Shown: positions 9,712 to 19,046, counted from the first letter of the stretch. The stretch is DNA of 64,000 nt from Candidatus Sericytochromatia bacterium (GCA_035285325.1 JAYKJB010000067.1:19226-83225); one strand, 5' to 3'. Numbers and translations: made by a program. Notes: generated by a model not told the origin, from the sequence alone.

Positions 9712-10812
9712 ATGTCCAAGAAATCGTTGCCGACGCTGGCCCTCGCGCTGGCCACCGTGTTTGTGACCGCCCTGCCCGCTCAGGCGTATCTGAACCCGAC
9801 GCCGGTACGTGACACGGAAGCGGACGCGGTCCATGGGGAGGCCCTCAAGCACGGTCATCATCTCAAACTCGACGGGAAGTATGGCCCGCTCACGGAAGCG
9901 GCCGTTCGTCGGTTTCAGACGACACACAAGCTGAAGGTGGACGGCATCATCGGCACGGAGACGCGCAAGGCGCTGGGGTTGCCTGCGGGCGAAGCCCTGC
10001 GCCCGGGCCTGATGAACAATGATGAGGTCCGCACTGCCCAGCGCTTGCTCAGCCATCACGAGCACATCTGGCACGAAGCGGCCAAGGCCAAGCCGGCTGA
10101 AGCCAAGCCCGCACCGGTGGCGGCCAAGCCTGCGGCACCGGTGGCCCGTCCCGCGGCTCCGGTTGCGGCCCCCAAGGAAGCTGCGGCACCGGTGGTGATT
10201 CCCGCCGCCCCGACCCCCGAGCCGTGGACGCCCGCGCCGGTGGTGGTCGCGCCCTCGGCCGATGCGGCCGCGGCGATCGCCCGCTCGTCGTTCTTCGTCT
10301 ACGGTGGAAACTGGTTCCTGCCCAAGTTCTCCAGCGCCTATGACTTCGACTGGACCATGACCAAGCCGGCCTACATGGCAGGCCTGTCGCTGTGGGCCGA
10401 CGACTACGGTCTGGCGGGCGACTACACCGCGTTGCCGGCCTTCTTCGTGGGGCCGACCCAGGTGCTGGCCGCTGGGGCCATGTATGACGGTCAGGTGCGC
10501 TGGCGTGACGCCGCAGACCAGCAGCGGCTGGGGCTCGGCTACCGCAACCTGTCCGGCAATCACCTGGGCACCGTCAGTTACGCCTTCGACCTGCCGCTGG
10601 TCGGCAACGCACTGACCGTGCGGGGCACGGCGCTGGGCGGCACGAACTTCGGCGCCGGCTGGATGGCCGATGGCCGTCTGGGTCTCGGGCTGGGTTTCGG
10701 TCCCTTCCTGCTGGATGGCGGCTGGCGCGCGATCGGCCTCAGCGGTTTTGCGGGCACCAACCAGCTGGTCTGGACCCAGGCTCCTTACGCCAACCTGGGC
10801 CTGAAGTTCTAG
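9712..10812 (+). CDS. Exported peptidoglycan-binding protein with outer-membrane-like C-terminus
   Basis: An AGGAGGAAA ribosome site (9702-9710) fixes the ATG at 9712. The 366-residue product has a signal peptide (cut near PAQAY, residue 24), then a peptidoglycan-binding repeat (about 35-90: YGPLTEAAVRRFQTTHKLKVDG and GTETRKALGLP). An Ala/Pro/Lys-rich linker follows (about 118-175). The C-terminal 190 residues have glycine and aromatic residues in alternating strands and end NLGLKF, a terminal phenylalanine as in outer-membrane beta-barrels. It may tether the outer membrane to the cell wall. The next gene is a diverged paralogue with the same architecture. Confidence 0.8.
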   Translation: MSKKSLPTLALALATVFVTALPAQAYLNPTPVRDTEADAVHGEALKHGHHLKLDGKYGPLTEAAVRRFQTTHKLKVDGIIGTETRKALGLPAGEALRPGLMNNDEVRTAQRLLSHHEHIWHEAAKAKPAEAKPAPVAAKPAAPVARPAAPVAAPKEAAAPVVIPAAPTPEPWTPAPVVVAPSADAAAAIARSSFFVYGGNWFLPKFSSAYDFDWTMTKPAYMAGLSLWADDYGLAGDYTALPAFFVGPTQVLAAGAMYDGQVRWRDAADQQRLGLGYRNLSGNHLGTVSYAFDLPLVGNALTVRGTALGGTNFGAGWMADGRLGLGLGFGPFLLDGGWRAIGLSGFAGTNQLVWTQAPYANLGLKF

Positions 10813-10834
10813 GCTTCGGTTGTTGGATCTGACC

Positions 10835-10872
10835 AAGGCTCCGAGGTCCCTGAGTCGGGACTTAGGAGCCTT
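10835..10872 (+). terminator. Hairpin, candidate terminator
   Basis: AAGGCTCC (10835-10842) pairs with GGAGCCTT (10865-10872), with an inner GTCCC/GGGAC pair. It lies 23 bases after the stop of the first peptidoglycan-binding gene. No T-run follows, so it could instead be an RNA-stability or attenuation element ahead of the paralogue. Confidence 0.55.
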
Positions 10873-10968
10873 GTCACTGGTCAAACGGCGAAAATTTCCG
10901 CTATGCTGTTGCCGCCGCGAATCCGGGCGGTATTGGATTGCCTGCTGGGCCGCGATGGGTGGTGCTTG

Positions 10969-12195
10969 ATGCGCGCATTTTCCTCCTGTTTTTTGGCTGT
11001 CTCGATCTGGCTGGCCGCCTGGGGCGCCCCTGAGCCGGTGGAGGCTTATGCCCAGGGCCATCAGTCCCGGTATGGCAGCGTGCGCCAGGCCCCACGGGCT
11101 TACCATCGCTTGCGGCGCAAGCGTCAGGCCCTTCGGCTGGCGCCACGTCAACCTTCGCTGCGGGTCGATGGTCATTTTGCGCTGAACACCGACCGCGCCG
11201 TCCGGCAGTTTCAGGCCCGTCACGGCATCGCGGTGACGGGGCAGGTGGGGACCATCACGCAGCGGGCGCTCGGGCTGCCACCGGGGCCGGTGCTGCGCTT
11301 GGGGCAGCGGGGCCGACGGGTCTCGGCGCTGCAGATCGCACTCATCCGCAGCGCCTACTGGCGTTTGCCGCTGCGCGCGCTGCCGCTCGCGCCGACGGTG
11401 GCCCCGCTGGCCAAGGCGCCCGCGCTGCTGCTTCAGCCGCCGCCTGTGCCGGCTCGCCCGAGTGCGCCCGAGTTGCCGGCCTCGACGGCGGGCAAGCCGC
11501 TCTCCCAGTGGGCCGCTCAGGCCCCTGCGCCGCCCTCGTTTCCGCCCTTCGTTGCCCCGCCGCCGCCCCGCCCGAACCCGCGGCCGGCCGAGTACAACGA
11601 GACGGTGCCCCTGCCCGTTCCGGCTCGCCCGATCGAGGTGCCGGTACGTGCCGAAATGCCGTCCGACCGTCAGGAGATTCGCCAGGCGACCGGCAGCCAG
11701 TTCGAATTGCGCGCCGCCGACTGGCTCGTGGCGACGGGTGACAGCCGCACGATCGTCGATTTGGCCCGACCCGGCTGGAACGGGGGATTCTCCTACTGGC
11801 GGGGGAACTGGGGGCTCGGTGGGGGGTATGGATTGCTGTCGGACGGTTTGCAACTGATCGACGCCAATCTGCGCTGGCGCGATGACGCAGAGCGCTTGAA
11901 TCTGGGGGTGGGCTGGCGCGGCGTCACGCAGGGGAACGTCGGTTCCAGCCTGCTGGCGGCCGATGTGGGGTCGCTCTTGCCGCTCTACGCCGATGGCCCC
12001 GCGCTGGATGTCTCGGCCGGATGGGGGCTCGGCATTCCGGGCGGTCTCTTCGCCGAGGGGTATCTGGGGCTTCTCGGTCGGCTGGGCCCGCTTCGTTTGC
12101 GTGGTGGCTATCGGGGCCTCTTGACCACCGGCGTGACCACGCCCAACCTGTCCGTTTGGCAGGGGCCGCAACTGGGCCTGACGCTGCCCCTTTGA
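10969..12195 (+). CDS. Exported peptidoglycan-binding protein, paralogue of the preceding gene
   Basis: The 408-residue product repeats the architecture of its neighbour: signal peptide (MRAFSSCFLAVSIWLAAWG), peptidoglycan-binding repeat (about residues 50-105, with FALNTDRAVRQFQARHGI), proline-rich linker (about 140-230) and a glycine/aromatic C-terminal domain ending GLTLPL. The two C-terminal domains share the pattern 'yWRGNWGLGGGYGLL...LRWRDDAERLNLGVGWR' versus 'RWRDAADQQRLGLGYR'. A local duplication is likely. The ATG at 10969 opens directly on the signal peptide; an ATG at 10903 would put 22 odd residues before it. Confidence 0.76.
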   Translation: MRAFSSCFLAVSIWLAAWGAPEPVEAYAQGHQSRYGSVRQAPRAYHRLRRKRQALRLAPRQPSLRVDGHFALNTDRAVRQFQARHGIAVTGQVGTITQRALGLPPGPVLRLGQRGRRVSALQIALIRSAYWRLPLRALPLAPTVAPLAKAPALLLQPPPVPARPSAPELPASTAGKPLSQWAAQAPAPPSFPPFVAPPPPRPNPRPAEYNETVPLPVPARPIEVPVRAEMPSDRQEIRQATGSQFELRAADWLVATGDSRTIVDLARPGWNGGFSYWRGNWGLGGGYGLLSDGLQLIDANLRWRDDAERLNLGVGWRGVTQGNVGSSLLAADVGSLLPLYADGPALDVSAGWGLGIPGGLFAEGYLGLLGRLGPLRLRGGYRGLLTTGVTTPNLSVWQGPQLGLTLPL

Positions 12196-12464
12196 GCGCG
12201 GCGCGCGCATACGTTCGAACTCGCCGCGCGGGCGATGGCGTGGGAGAAGGGCGCGCCTTGGCCTTTGCCCCGCCAACAGGGGCACGCGGCCCCGAGGCAG
12301 GGGCGCTCTCCCCAGGGTCTTTTAAACAGTTATTTCCGCGATATTAAATCCTTTTTAAACTACCGGCGGCAAAAGGGGCGCAACATGAGGGCCCGGCAGC
12401 GTGACAATGGCTGCATGGCTTCTCCCGATTTTGTTTGCCGCGGCCCCTTGGAGGGGGCGTCTTC
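12196..12464. other. Intergenic region with AT-rich promoter-like island
   Basis: Between the peptidoglycan-binding gene and the glycosidase lies a GC-rich stretch and then an AT-rich island at 12319-12362 containing CTTTTAAAC and CCTTTTTAAACTACC. Similar TTTTTAA-bearing islands precede several other genes here (33251, 40110, 50461). It probably holds the promoter of the glycosidase gene, but I cannot fix -35 and -10 boxes. Confidence 0.4.
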
Positions 12465-13907
12465 ATGACCAGGTGGTTTTCCTCTCGTGGGGTTGGGCGC
12501 GCGCTGGCAGGTCTGTCGGTTTGCTTGTCGTTGCTCGCCTGTGGGCGCGCTGGCTTGTTGCCTGCCGCCTCGTCCGCCGGTTCCCAGCGGCTGGCCGTGC
12601 GGCAGGTCAGCGATCCGGCGGCGCCGTTTCCGGGCGACTTCTTGTGGGGGGTTGCCACCTCGGGCCACCAGAGCGAGGGGGGCGATCAGACCAGCAACTG
12701 GGCGGCTTGGGGACGTGCTGGCAAGGTGGCGCAGCCGATCGGGCCCGCCATCGATTTCTGGAATCGCTACGAGGAAGACCTTGACCTGGCGGCCGGCTTG
12801 GGCCTCAAGGCCTTTCGCTTCAGCCTAGAGTGGGCGCGTATCGAGCCGGAACCGGGCGTCTTCGACCCACAGGCCGTCCAGCACTATCACGACCTGCTGA
12901 CCGCCGTGCGGGCTCGGGGCATGACCCCGATCGTGACCCTGGTCCATTTTTCTTATCCCGCCTGGCTGGATCAGGCCGATCCCCAGGGGCGGCGGGGCTG
13001 GGAGTCAGACCGCATGCCCGAGCAGTTTGCTCGCTTTGCCGGCTGGGCCGCCCAGGAATACGGCTCGGCTGTGGACTGGTGGTTGACGATCAATGAGCCG
13101 AATACGTATGCGCTGGTGGGCTACATGGCCGGCATGATGCCCCCGGGCAAGGTCAATCCGTGGGCCTACGCGGCCGTGATGGCGAACATCTCGAAAGCTC
13201 ACAAGGCTGGCTACGAGGCCATTCATGCCCACGATACCGTGGCCCGGGTGAGCATCAATCCGATCGTGATTCACGCGCGCAACGCGGATCCGGATTACCC
13301 GGGCGAGCGCGAAGAGAAGCTGGATGGGCCCCTCAACAAGGGTTTTTACGTCGACGTTCTGAGCTTTTTCGACCAGTTTGCGCCGCGCCGCACCGGGACG
13401 AGCGGTACCCCCGCGGCTCCGCAGGCCAAACGCCATCTCGACTTCATGGCGTTCAACTATTTCTATGCCGTGAAGGCCCACGAATTGCCCCTGATTGGCA
13501 ATTACGAGCGCTGGCCCCTGTATCCGGAGGGTCTCTACGAGGTCGCCAAGAAACTGCACGGCCGCTATCAGTTGCCCTTGATGGTGACGGAGAACGGCAT
13601 GCCGACCCCCTCGGACAACCCTCGCCCCGATGGCTGGACTCGGGAAGCCTACATCGTGAACCACCTGCTGCACCTGCGCCGGGCCATGGCCGAGGGGGTG
13701 CCGGTACTCGGCTACATGCACTGGACCTTGGTCGACAACTACGAGTGGGGCTCCTATGAGCCGAAGTTCGGCCTGTTCGGGGTCGATCGCCGGGACCCCC
13801 AGCTGCGCCGCTTTCCCACCGCCTCCGCCGCCGTGTACGAGGCGATCGTCAAGCAGAACCGCATTCCCCCCTACCTGCTGGAACGCTATCAGGGGCGTCG
13901 ACGCTAG
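12465..13907 (+). CDS. Glycoside hydrolase family 1 (beta-glucosidase-like) lipoprotein
   Basis: The 480-residue product starts with a signal peptide and lipobox (SLLACG), so the enzyme is probably anchored in the envelope. The GH1 barrel begins at FLWGVATSGHQSEG and contains both catalytic glutamates: the acid/base in TINEPNTY (E211) and the nucleophile in VTENGMP (E376). HWTLVDNYEWGSYEPKFGLF, the GH1 C-terminal signature, is also present. Family members cleave beta-glucosides or beta-galactosides with retention; the substrate cannot be told. The length fits the family. GGAGGGGG at 12450-12457 supports the ATG at 12465. GH1 lipoproteins are less common than cytoplasmic GH1 enzymes. Confidence 0.95.
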   Translation: MTRWFSSRGVGRALAGLSVCLSLLACGRAGLLPAASSAGSQRLAVRQVSDPAAPFPGDFLWGVATSGHQSEGGDQTSNWAAWGRAGKVAQPIGPAIDFWNRYEEDLDLAAGLGLKAFRFSLEWARIEPEPGVFDPQAVQHYHDLLTAVRARGMTPIVTLVHFSYPAWLDQADPQGRRGWESDRMPEQFARFAGWAAQEYGSAVDWWLTINEPNTYALVGYMAGMMPPGKVNPWAYAAVMANISKAHKAGYEAIHAHDTVARVSINPIVIHARNADPDYPGEREEKLDGPLNKGFYVDVLSFFDQFAPRRTGTSGTPAAPQAKRHLDFMAFNYFYAVKAHELPLIGNYERWPLYPEGLYEVAKKLHGRYQLPLMVTENGMPTPSDNPRPDGWTREAYIVNHLLHLRRAMAEGVPVLGYMHWTLVDNYEWGSYEPKFGLFGVDRRDPQLRRFPTASAAVYEAIVKQNRIPPYLLERYQGRRR

Positions 13908-14101
13908 CCGTCTGGCGCGTCCGCCGACGGCACCGCGGAGTGTGGTGAGGCCGGGTCGCTTGACCGCGGTGTGGCGCTCGGCTGTTGCAGGGCGTGGTTC
14001 ACCCTCGTGGCACGCGCCTGGTTCTGGTGTATCATGGCCCCGCCTGCTGGCGCGGGTCTTCGGTCTCGCGCTCGCTCTCGACCCGGAAGGAGGCTGCCTG
14101 A

Positions 14102-14560
14102 ATGAACGCCGTGGTGGTCAAGGATCTTCGCAAGGACTATCCCCGCAGCCCCTATGAGACGCTCGGGGGGATCCCCTGGCTCGCGCGTCTGATCGACAAG
14201 GTGCGCGCGGCGCAGGCCGGACAGCTCGGCGAGTACATGGCCTATCCCTGTGGCGGCGATCGCCACTTTCTGGCCACGGCGGGGGTGGAGCCAGAGGCCC
14301 TCAAGGCCGTGATTGAGAGCGGCCAGAGCGATGAGGCCATTGCCGCGTGGCTGAAATCCCAGATGTCGGCCGGCTGGGAAACGCGCTTCGAGGCGTATCA
14401 GCTGCAGGCCCGCGGGCCCGTCTCCGGTGATTATGCGACGTGGCTGGCCGAGGCCAAGGCCAAGCTGGCGGCCGAGCGGCCCGAACTCGACCTGCGTGCG
14501 GCCGACAACTTCAACCGCCTGATCTGTCTGGAGGAAGGGCATCCGCTGCCGGATGTATGA
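14102..14560 (+). CDS. DUF5069 domain protein
   Basis: This 152-residue protein matches the DUF5069 pattern: KDLRKDYPRSPYETLGGI at the N-terminus, then WLARLIDKVRAAQAGQLGEY, a central ...GDRHFLATAGV and a terminal WLKSQ region. The function of the family is unknown; members are small cytoplasmic proteins. A GGAAGGAGG site (14085-14093) precedes the ATG. TATCAT at 14030-14035 may be the -10 box. It is followed nine bases later by a small membrane protein gene and then by a fasciclin gene, a probable operon. Confidence 0.82.
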   Translation: MNAVVVKDLRKDYPRSPYETLGGIPWLARLIDKVRAAQAGQLGEYMAYPCGGDRHFLATAGVEPEALKAVIESGQSDEAIAAWLKSQMSAGWETRFEAYQLQARGPVSGDYATWLAEAKAKLAAERPELDLRAADNFNRLICLEEGHPLPDV

Positions 14561-14569
14561 AGGGGCGCC

Positions 14570-14908
14570 ATGAGCGAGTCTGGTGAGTCGAAATCCCGCC
14601 GCAAGCCCTGGCTGGCCAGCCTGCTGTGCTTGGTCTGGCCGGGTGTGGGCCAGCTGTACAACGGATCACCCCTCAAGGGGGTCGGGTTGGCGGGGGTCTC
14701 CTTGCTGTGTCTCTGGGGCATGGGTGAGGCCCTCAACGCCACGGTGCCGGTGCTGAGCCAGTCGGGCCGCCTCGACGATGCCACCCTGATCGCGGCGGGC
14801 GAGGCGCTCAAGCCGGCGCTGGTCTGGTCCTTGCTGTTTCTCGGGGTACTGGTGTTCAGCCTGCTGGATGCGTATCGGGGAGCCCGGCCAGATGCGCGGA
14901 GGCGCTGA
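14570..14908 (+). CDS. Small membrane protein with two predicted transmembrane segments
   Basis: The 112-residue product has a basic N-terminus (KSRRKPW), then a hydrophobic stretch with WPGVGQLYNGSPLKGV (about residues 15-50) and a second segment near 85-102 (WSLLFLGVLVFSLLDAY). The 'PGvGQlYnG' element recalls TM2/DUF5683-type small membrane proteins, whose role is unknown. It starts nine bases after the DUF5069 gene and overlaps the start of the fasciclin gene by 17 bases. Confidence 0.72.
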   Translation: MSESGESKSRRKPWLASLLCLVWPGVGQLYNGSPLKGVGLAGVSLLCLWGMGEALNATVPVLSQSGRLDDATLIAAGEALKPALVWSLLFLGVLVFSLLDAYRGARPDARRR

Positions 14909-16103
14909 GGCCGGGCCTCGCGCTCGCTGGGGTCAACGCCTTGCGCTGATGGCCCTGCTCGGGCTGGGGGTCGCCTGCACGCGTGCCAAGGAGACCACGG
15001 CGCTCCAGGCCCCGATCACGCCCCGCGCGACGGAGACCCCCTTCGCGCTCCTGCCCACGTTCCGTCCGACCGCTACCCCAATGCCGGCGCCGCCGCTCGC
15101 CCCCGCCCCCTTGCCGGTCAACCCGCCTGTCGCGACGCTGCCGCCCGGCGACCCATTGACGGCCTTGCCGGTTCCCGTCATCCCCTGGATCGTGGCCAGT
15201 CAGCCCAACCGGGTGGCCAGCCCGACGGTGGTGGCCACCAGCCCCGCACTGAGCGGTTTGCTGGCTGCTCAGGTGGCGGCGCATCCGCGACTCAGCACCT
15301 TGACCGGCCTGCTCCAGCGGGCCGGGCTCGACACCACCCTGAGCAGTGCCGGCCCCTTCACCCTGTTCGCGCCCACGGACCAGGCCTTTGCGGCGCTGCC
15401 GCCGGCGGAACTCGGTGACCTGCAGCGAGATGAGAACCGCGCGCTGCTGACCCGGATCCTGCGTTATCACGTGGCGCTCGGCAGCTTGCCGCGGGCGGCC
15501 CTGACGTCGCCGCAGCTGCAGACGGCCGAGGGCTGGATGTTGACCCTGCAGAACACCGCGGGCACGCCCACGATCAGCGGGGCGGACCTGGTGGCCGTCG
15601 ACCAGCGCGCCAGCAACGGGGTGCTGCACCTGGTGGATCGGGTGCTCCGGCCCCCCGATGTGCTGCCGGTCGCCACCAGCGTGGTGGCGCTGGTGGATGC
15701 CCGGCCGGAGCTCTCGACCCTGCGTCTGCTGCTGACCGAATCCGGCGTGGTGGCGACCTTGCAGACGGCCACCTCGCACACCTTGTTTGCGCCGACCAAT
15801 GCGGCCTTTGCCGCCCTGCCGGCGGCCGGTCTGGCCGCGCTGCGCCAGCCGGCGAATGCGGCCAGCCTGACCTTTCTGCTCCAGTATCACGTGGTGGCGG
15901 GCGCCCAGCGTTCCGGCAACCTGCCCGGGCGGACCTTTCCGACGCTGGCCGTCGCGGCCCCCGGGCTGCCCGCCCAGACGGTCACGATCGCCTCGGGGGC
16001 CGTTTCCAACCAGCCGATCGCTCGCTATGACCAGGTGGCCAGCAACGGTGTAATGCACGTGATCGACGGGGTGCTGTTGCCCCCGGGCTTCACGCTACCC
16101 TGA
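14892..16103 (+). CDS. Fasciclin (FAS1) two-domain lipoprotein
   Basis: The 403-residue product has a signal sequence with lipobox (LGVACT), a proline/threonine-rich spacer to about residue 115, and two FAS1 domains (about 125-260 and 265-400). Each carries the H1 motif (GPFTLFAPTDQAFAALP; SHTLFAPTNAAFAALP) and the H2 motif (SNGVLHLVDRVLRPP; SNGVMHVIDGVLLPP). FAS1 domains mediate adhesion at cell surfaces. The ATG at 14892 lies within the preceding gene; an ATG at 14949 would leave too short a signal. The gene overlaps the convergent gene at 16095 by nine bases. Confidence 0.92.
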   Translation: MRGGAEAGPRARWGQRLALMALLGLGVACTRAKETTALQAPITPRATETPFALLPTFRPTATPMPAPPLAPAPLPVNPPVATLPPGDPLTALPVPVIPWIVASQPNRVASPTVVATSPALSGLLAAQVAAHPRLSTLTGLLQRAGLDTTLSSAGPFTLFAPTDQAFAALPPAELGDLQRDENRALLTRILRYHVALGSLPRAALTSPQLQTAEGWMLTLQNTAGTPTISGADLVAVDQRASNGVLHLVDRVLRPPDVLPVATSVVALVDARPELSTLRLLLTESGVVATLQTATSHTLFAPTNAAFAALPAAGLAALRQPANAASLTFLLQYHVVAGAQRSGNLPGRTFPTLAVAAPGLPAQTVTIASGAVSNQPIARYDQVASNGVMHVIDGVLLPPGFTLP

Positions 16104-16724
16104 GCGCCGCCACCACTCGATTCCTGCGGCGTTGAGGCCGATCAGCACGGAGCCGCCAATCAACCCGCCGGCGGGGCCCATGATGGCGCTGGCAATTCCC
16201 CCGATGATGACGGCCAGCGCTCCGTTGATCGCCCCGTTGAAGGTGGCCCGCAGCGTGCGTTGGGCCAGGGGTTCTTCGGGCGTGGGCGGCGTCGCGGGAA
16301 GGGGCGGGGCAGCCGTCGTCACCGGGGCGGTCGGGGGGACGGTTTGAGGCGATGTGGCGTCACAGGGCGGCGGAGCCGCCTGCCCGCGTGCGCGAGTGGG
16401 CTTCGGCCGGACCGGGGCCAATTCCGGGCACTCCTCCGGCTCATCGGGGCGGGGGGAAGCGTCAGCTCCTTCTACCTCAAGCCCGCCGTCCGCCTCCTCG
16501 CCTGCCTCGTCCGCGACCAGACCCGTCTCGGCGATCGCCTCCAGCAGGTCGGCCAGTTGCCGCTCCCGCGCCTGGATGCGCTTCAGGGCCTCCGATAGGC
16601 GAATTTCGTCCTCCAGGCGTGGCGGCTTGGGGCGCGCGTCGCGCGGCTGGGCCAGGCCGCCGCGGATGTCTCGCGCAGGGGCGAGGGGAAGGCGGCGATC
16701 CGGGGAGAGGCGATGCGAGGTCAT
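16095..16724 (-). CDS. Hypothetical protein with C-terminal glycine-zipper membrane segment
   Basis: The 209-residue product has a basic N-terminus, a helical stretch (about 35-70, EIRLSEALKRIQARERQLADL), an acidic and proline-rich linker (about 75-150) and a C-terminal hydrophobic region (NGALAVIIGGIASAIMGPAG onward) full of glycine, as in proteins that insert helical hairpins in membranes. There is no signal peptide. GGAAGGAGC lies seven bases before the ATG. A similar glycine-rich region ends the protein at 29459-29908. The function is unknown. Confidence 0.68.
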   Translation of the reverse strand: MTSHRLSPDRRLPLAPARDIRGGLAQPRDARPKPPRLEDEIRLSEALKRIQARERQLADLLEAIAETGLVADEAGEEADGGLEVEGADASPRPDEPEECPELAPVRPKPTRARGQAAPPPCDATSPQTVPPTAPVTTAAPPLPATPPTPEEPLAQRTLRATFNGAINGALAVIIGGIASAIMGPAGGLIGGSVLIGLNAAGIEWWRRSG

Positions 16725-16839
16725 GACAGGCTCCTTCCAATTCCAGGCAGGCAGCGCATGGCGCCGCCGGTGAGGGGCGATGAGATCCAGCCTGAACCAG
16801 GCACCCTGCGGGGCTCAGGCGCATCCAGAGCGGGTACGT

Positions 16840-17385
16840 TCAGCGGGCTGTGACGTGCGCCTGGCGCAGAGATTCCAGACAGATCAGTCCCAGGGCCCAC
16901 AGGCTACGGGCCGAACTGCCCGGGTCCACCCAGGGCAACCAGCGCGAGACGAGCGCCTTCCAGCGGGGGGCTCTCGGCGCACGGGTACGGAGCCGGCGCC
17001 CTGCGTCGGGGCGCGCGGTGACGGGCCGGCGCGCCGCTGCGGGTGGCTGATCGAGACGGCGCAGCAAGGCGGCTCCGCCCGCCATCAAGGCGGAACTCAG
17101 GCTCAGCAGGGCCTGACGGGCACGCGGGTTCGGCCCCGGCAGGCGCCATTGCAGCTCTGCCATGGCGCGTTGCAACTGGGCCGCCAGGCTGGGTTTCGCG
17201 GGCCGATGGCCGCTCTTCCAGCGTTGCAGGCTCTCCGCCAGTTCGCCCAGCGCCCGCAGTTCGTCCCAGCGACGGGGCGCCCAGCTGAGTTGGGCCTCGT
17301 CGAGGCAGGCCAGCAGGGTCAGCGCCTCGATCGGAAAATCCGTCGCCTCGGCGGCCTGCGGCCGCGTCACCAGCAAGGTGTCCAT
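16840..17385 (-). CDS. Hypothetical protein
   Basis: I recognise no family in this 181-residue protein. It is helical, rich in arginine, alanine and leucine, with no signal peptide. The middle reads LQRAMAELQWRLPGPNPRARQALLSL and a basic linker (RPDAGRRLRTRAPRAPRW) precedes the C-terminal helix. The upstream GGAAGGAGGAG sequence is a strong ribosome site. About 90 bases upstream is a perfect 16-base AT palindrome (17471-17486) that may control it. It may be cotranscribed with 16095-16724, which follows on the same strand after 115 bases. Confidence 0.6.
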   Translation of the reverse strand: MDTLLVTRPQAAEATDFPIEALTLLACLDEAQLSWAPRRWDELRALGELAESLQRWKSGHRPAKPSLAAQLQRAMAELQWRLPGPNPRARQALLSLSSALMAGGAALLRRLDQPPAAARRPVTARPDAGRRLRTRAPRAPRWKALVSRWLPWVDPGSSARSLWALGLICLESLRQAHVTAR

Positions 17386-17470
17386 TCCACTCCTCCTTCC
17401 GCGCGGGCCAACCGTGCCCGCCTGAAAGGGTTGTCGCGGTCCGGCGCGTCAGCCTTTCGACATTTAACAC

Positions 17471-17486
17471 ATATTTTATAAAATAT
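17471..17486. promoter_or_regulatory. 16-base AT palindrome, candidate operator or promoter element
   Basis: The sequence ATATTTTATAAAATAT reads the same on both strands and stands in an AT-rich island (17461-17495) in otherwise GC-rich DNA. It lies between the stop of the exporter gene (17489) and the start of the minus-strand gene at 17385, about 86 bases before that start. It could bind a dimeric repressor or include a -10 box. Confidence 0.4.
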
Positions 17487-17488
17487 AT

Positions 17489-18982
17489 CTAAATCCGATC
17501 CGGGCGGCGGGCGGTTTCCGGCATGCGCAGCGCGATCCAGGCCCCAAGCCCTGCCACCAGCACGCCCGCGGCGAAGACCATGGCCAGCGCCGTCCGCAGG
17601 CTCGCCTGGATGGCGGCCAGCGCGTCGGGGGGCAGTCCAGCCAGGCCAGCCGGCGTCAAAATCGCGCGCGCATCGGGGCGACCGCCGACCCCGAGCGCGG
17701 CCCCTTGGGCCGCCAACCCGGCATCGAACTGGTGGACCAGCAGCGCGCCGAGCACGGCCACGCCGAAGGTGCCGCCGATGCTCCGGAAGAACTGCACCAG
17801 GGCCGTCGCGGAGCCCAGCTGGCTGGGCGGGACGGCGCTCTGGGCCGCCAGCAAGAACACCGGAAAGGTTGCCCCCAGGCCGAGTCCCAGCGCAAAGACC
17901 GCGGTGGCGATCGCCGCCGCACCGCTGGCCTGCCAGGTGCAGGCGAGCAAGCCGAGGGCCGCGCCGGTGGCCAGCAACAGCCCCCCCAGCGCCAGCGGAC
18001 GGTGACGATGCCAGCGGGAGGCCCAGTGGCCGCTGGTCGACGAGCCGCCCACCATGCCGAGCATGAAGGGCGTCAGCAGCAAGCCGGCGTGAGTAGGCTG
18101 AAGGGCCAGCAAGCCCTGGGCCAGCAGCGGCAGGAACATCGTGTCGCCGAACAGCACGATCCCGCTCATGACCGAAGCCCCGGCGATGCTGCGCATGACC
18201 GGGTTGGCGAACAGGGCGGGCGGGATGATCGGTTCAGCGGCGCGCTGTTCGGTTTTCCAGAAGGCCATCGTGGCCGCCAGGCCGCCGATGGCCAGCGCCA
18301 CCGACAGCGGGCTGTTCCAGGGCAGCTGACTGCCGCCCAAACTGGCCAGCAAGAGCAGCGGCGTCAGGGCCGTCACCAGCAGGAGGGCCCCCAGCCAGTC
18401 GAGGCGGATCGGGCCCGGGACGGGCCGCGAGGCGGGCAAGGTGAGCGCCACGGCCACAAAGGCCAGCAGGCCGACCGGCACGCTGAACCAGAAGGACCAG
18501 GCCCAGCCGAACGATTCGGTCAGCCAGCCTCCCGCCAGTGGGCCAATCAAGCTGGAGGCCCCGAAGGCCGCACCGATCAGGCCCTGAATCCGCCCCCGTT
18601 CGTGCGGCGGATAGAGGTCTCCCACGATCGCGAAGGCCAGCGGAAAGATCGCGCCGGCACCCAGGCCCTGGCAGGCGCGCAGGGCGATCAGCTCAGGCAT
18701 CCCGTGCGCGAAGCCAGCCGCCAGGGAACTGGCCACGAAGGTCGCAATGCCCGCCAGAAAGAGACCACGGCGCCCATACAGGTCCGACAGTTTGCCCAGG
18801 ATCGGCACCGACACGGTCGAGGTCAGCATGTAGGCCGTGAAGACCCAGCTGTACAGCGCCATCCCACCCAGGTCCGCCACGATGCTCGGCAGCGCGGTGC
18901 TCACCATGGTCTGGTTCACCGAGGCCAGGAACAGGGCCAGAAAGACGCCCACCATGGCCAGGTGGGGAGGGGCGGGACGCAT
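17489..18982 (-). CDS. MFS drug:H+ antiporter, DHA2 (14-TM) type
   Basis: The 497-residue product has the features of the EmrB/QacA branch: motif A-like [17 protein letters not shown] between helices 2 and 3, motif C-like [18 protein letters not shown] in helix 5, and about 14 hydrophobic segments. It would expel toxic compounds using the proton gradient. I chose the ATG at 18982; one at 18994 adds four residues. The gene diverges from the CopA-like ATPase with about 60 bases between starts, so the two may share a control region. Confidence 0.9.
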   Translation of the reverse strand: MRPAPPHLAMVGVFLALFLASVNQTMVSTALPSIVADLGGMALYSWVFTAYMLTSTVSVPILGKLSDLYGRRGLFLAGIATFVASSLAAGFAHGMPELIALRACQGLGAGAIFPLAFAIVGDLYPPHERGRIQGLIGAAFGASSLIGPLAGGWLTESFGWAWSFWFSVPVGLLAFVAVALTLPASRPVPGPIRLDWLGALLLVTALTPLLLLASLGGSQLPWNSPLSVALAIGGLAATMAFWKTEQRAAEPIIPPALFANPVMRSIAGASVMSGIVLFGDTMFLPLLAQGLLALQPTHAGLLLTPFMLGMVGGSSTSGHWASRWHRHRPLALGGLLLATGAALGLLACTWQASGAAAIATAVFALGLGLGATFPVFLLAAQSAVPPSQLGSATALVQFFRSIGGTFGVAVLGALLVHQFDAGLAAQGAALGVGGRPDARAILTPAGLAGLPPDALAAIQASLRTALAMVFAAGVLVAGLGAWIALRMPETARRPDRI

Positions 18983-19046
18983 CGCCCTCAGCATACCAGG
19001 CGGGCCCTGCCTTTGGGGCGCTCGCAGGTGCCTGTTCCCTGCTACC

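Noticed and set aside
9697..12285. Very long minus-strand open frame opposite the peptidoglycan-binding genes
   Set aside because: It is the antisense of two well-supported genes, rich in Arg/Gly/Gln/His, with no motif; such frames are common in GC-rich DNA.
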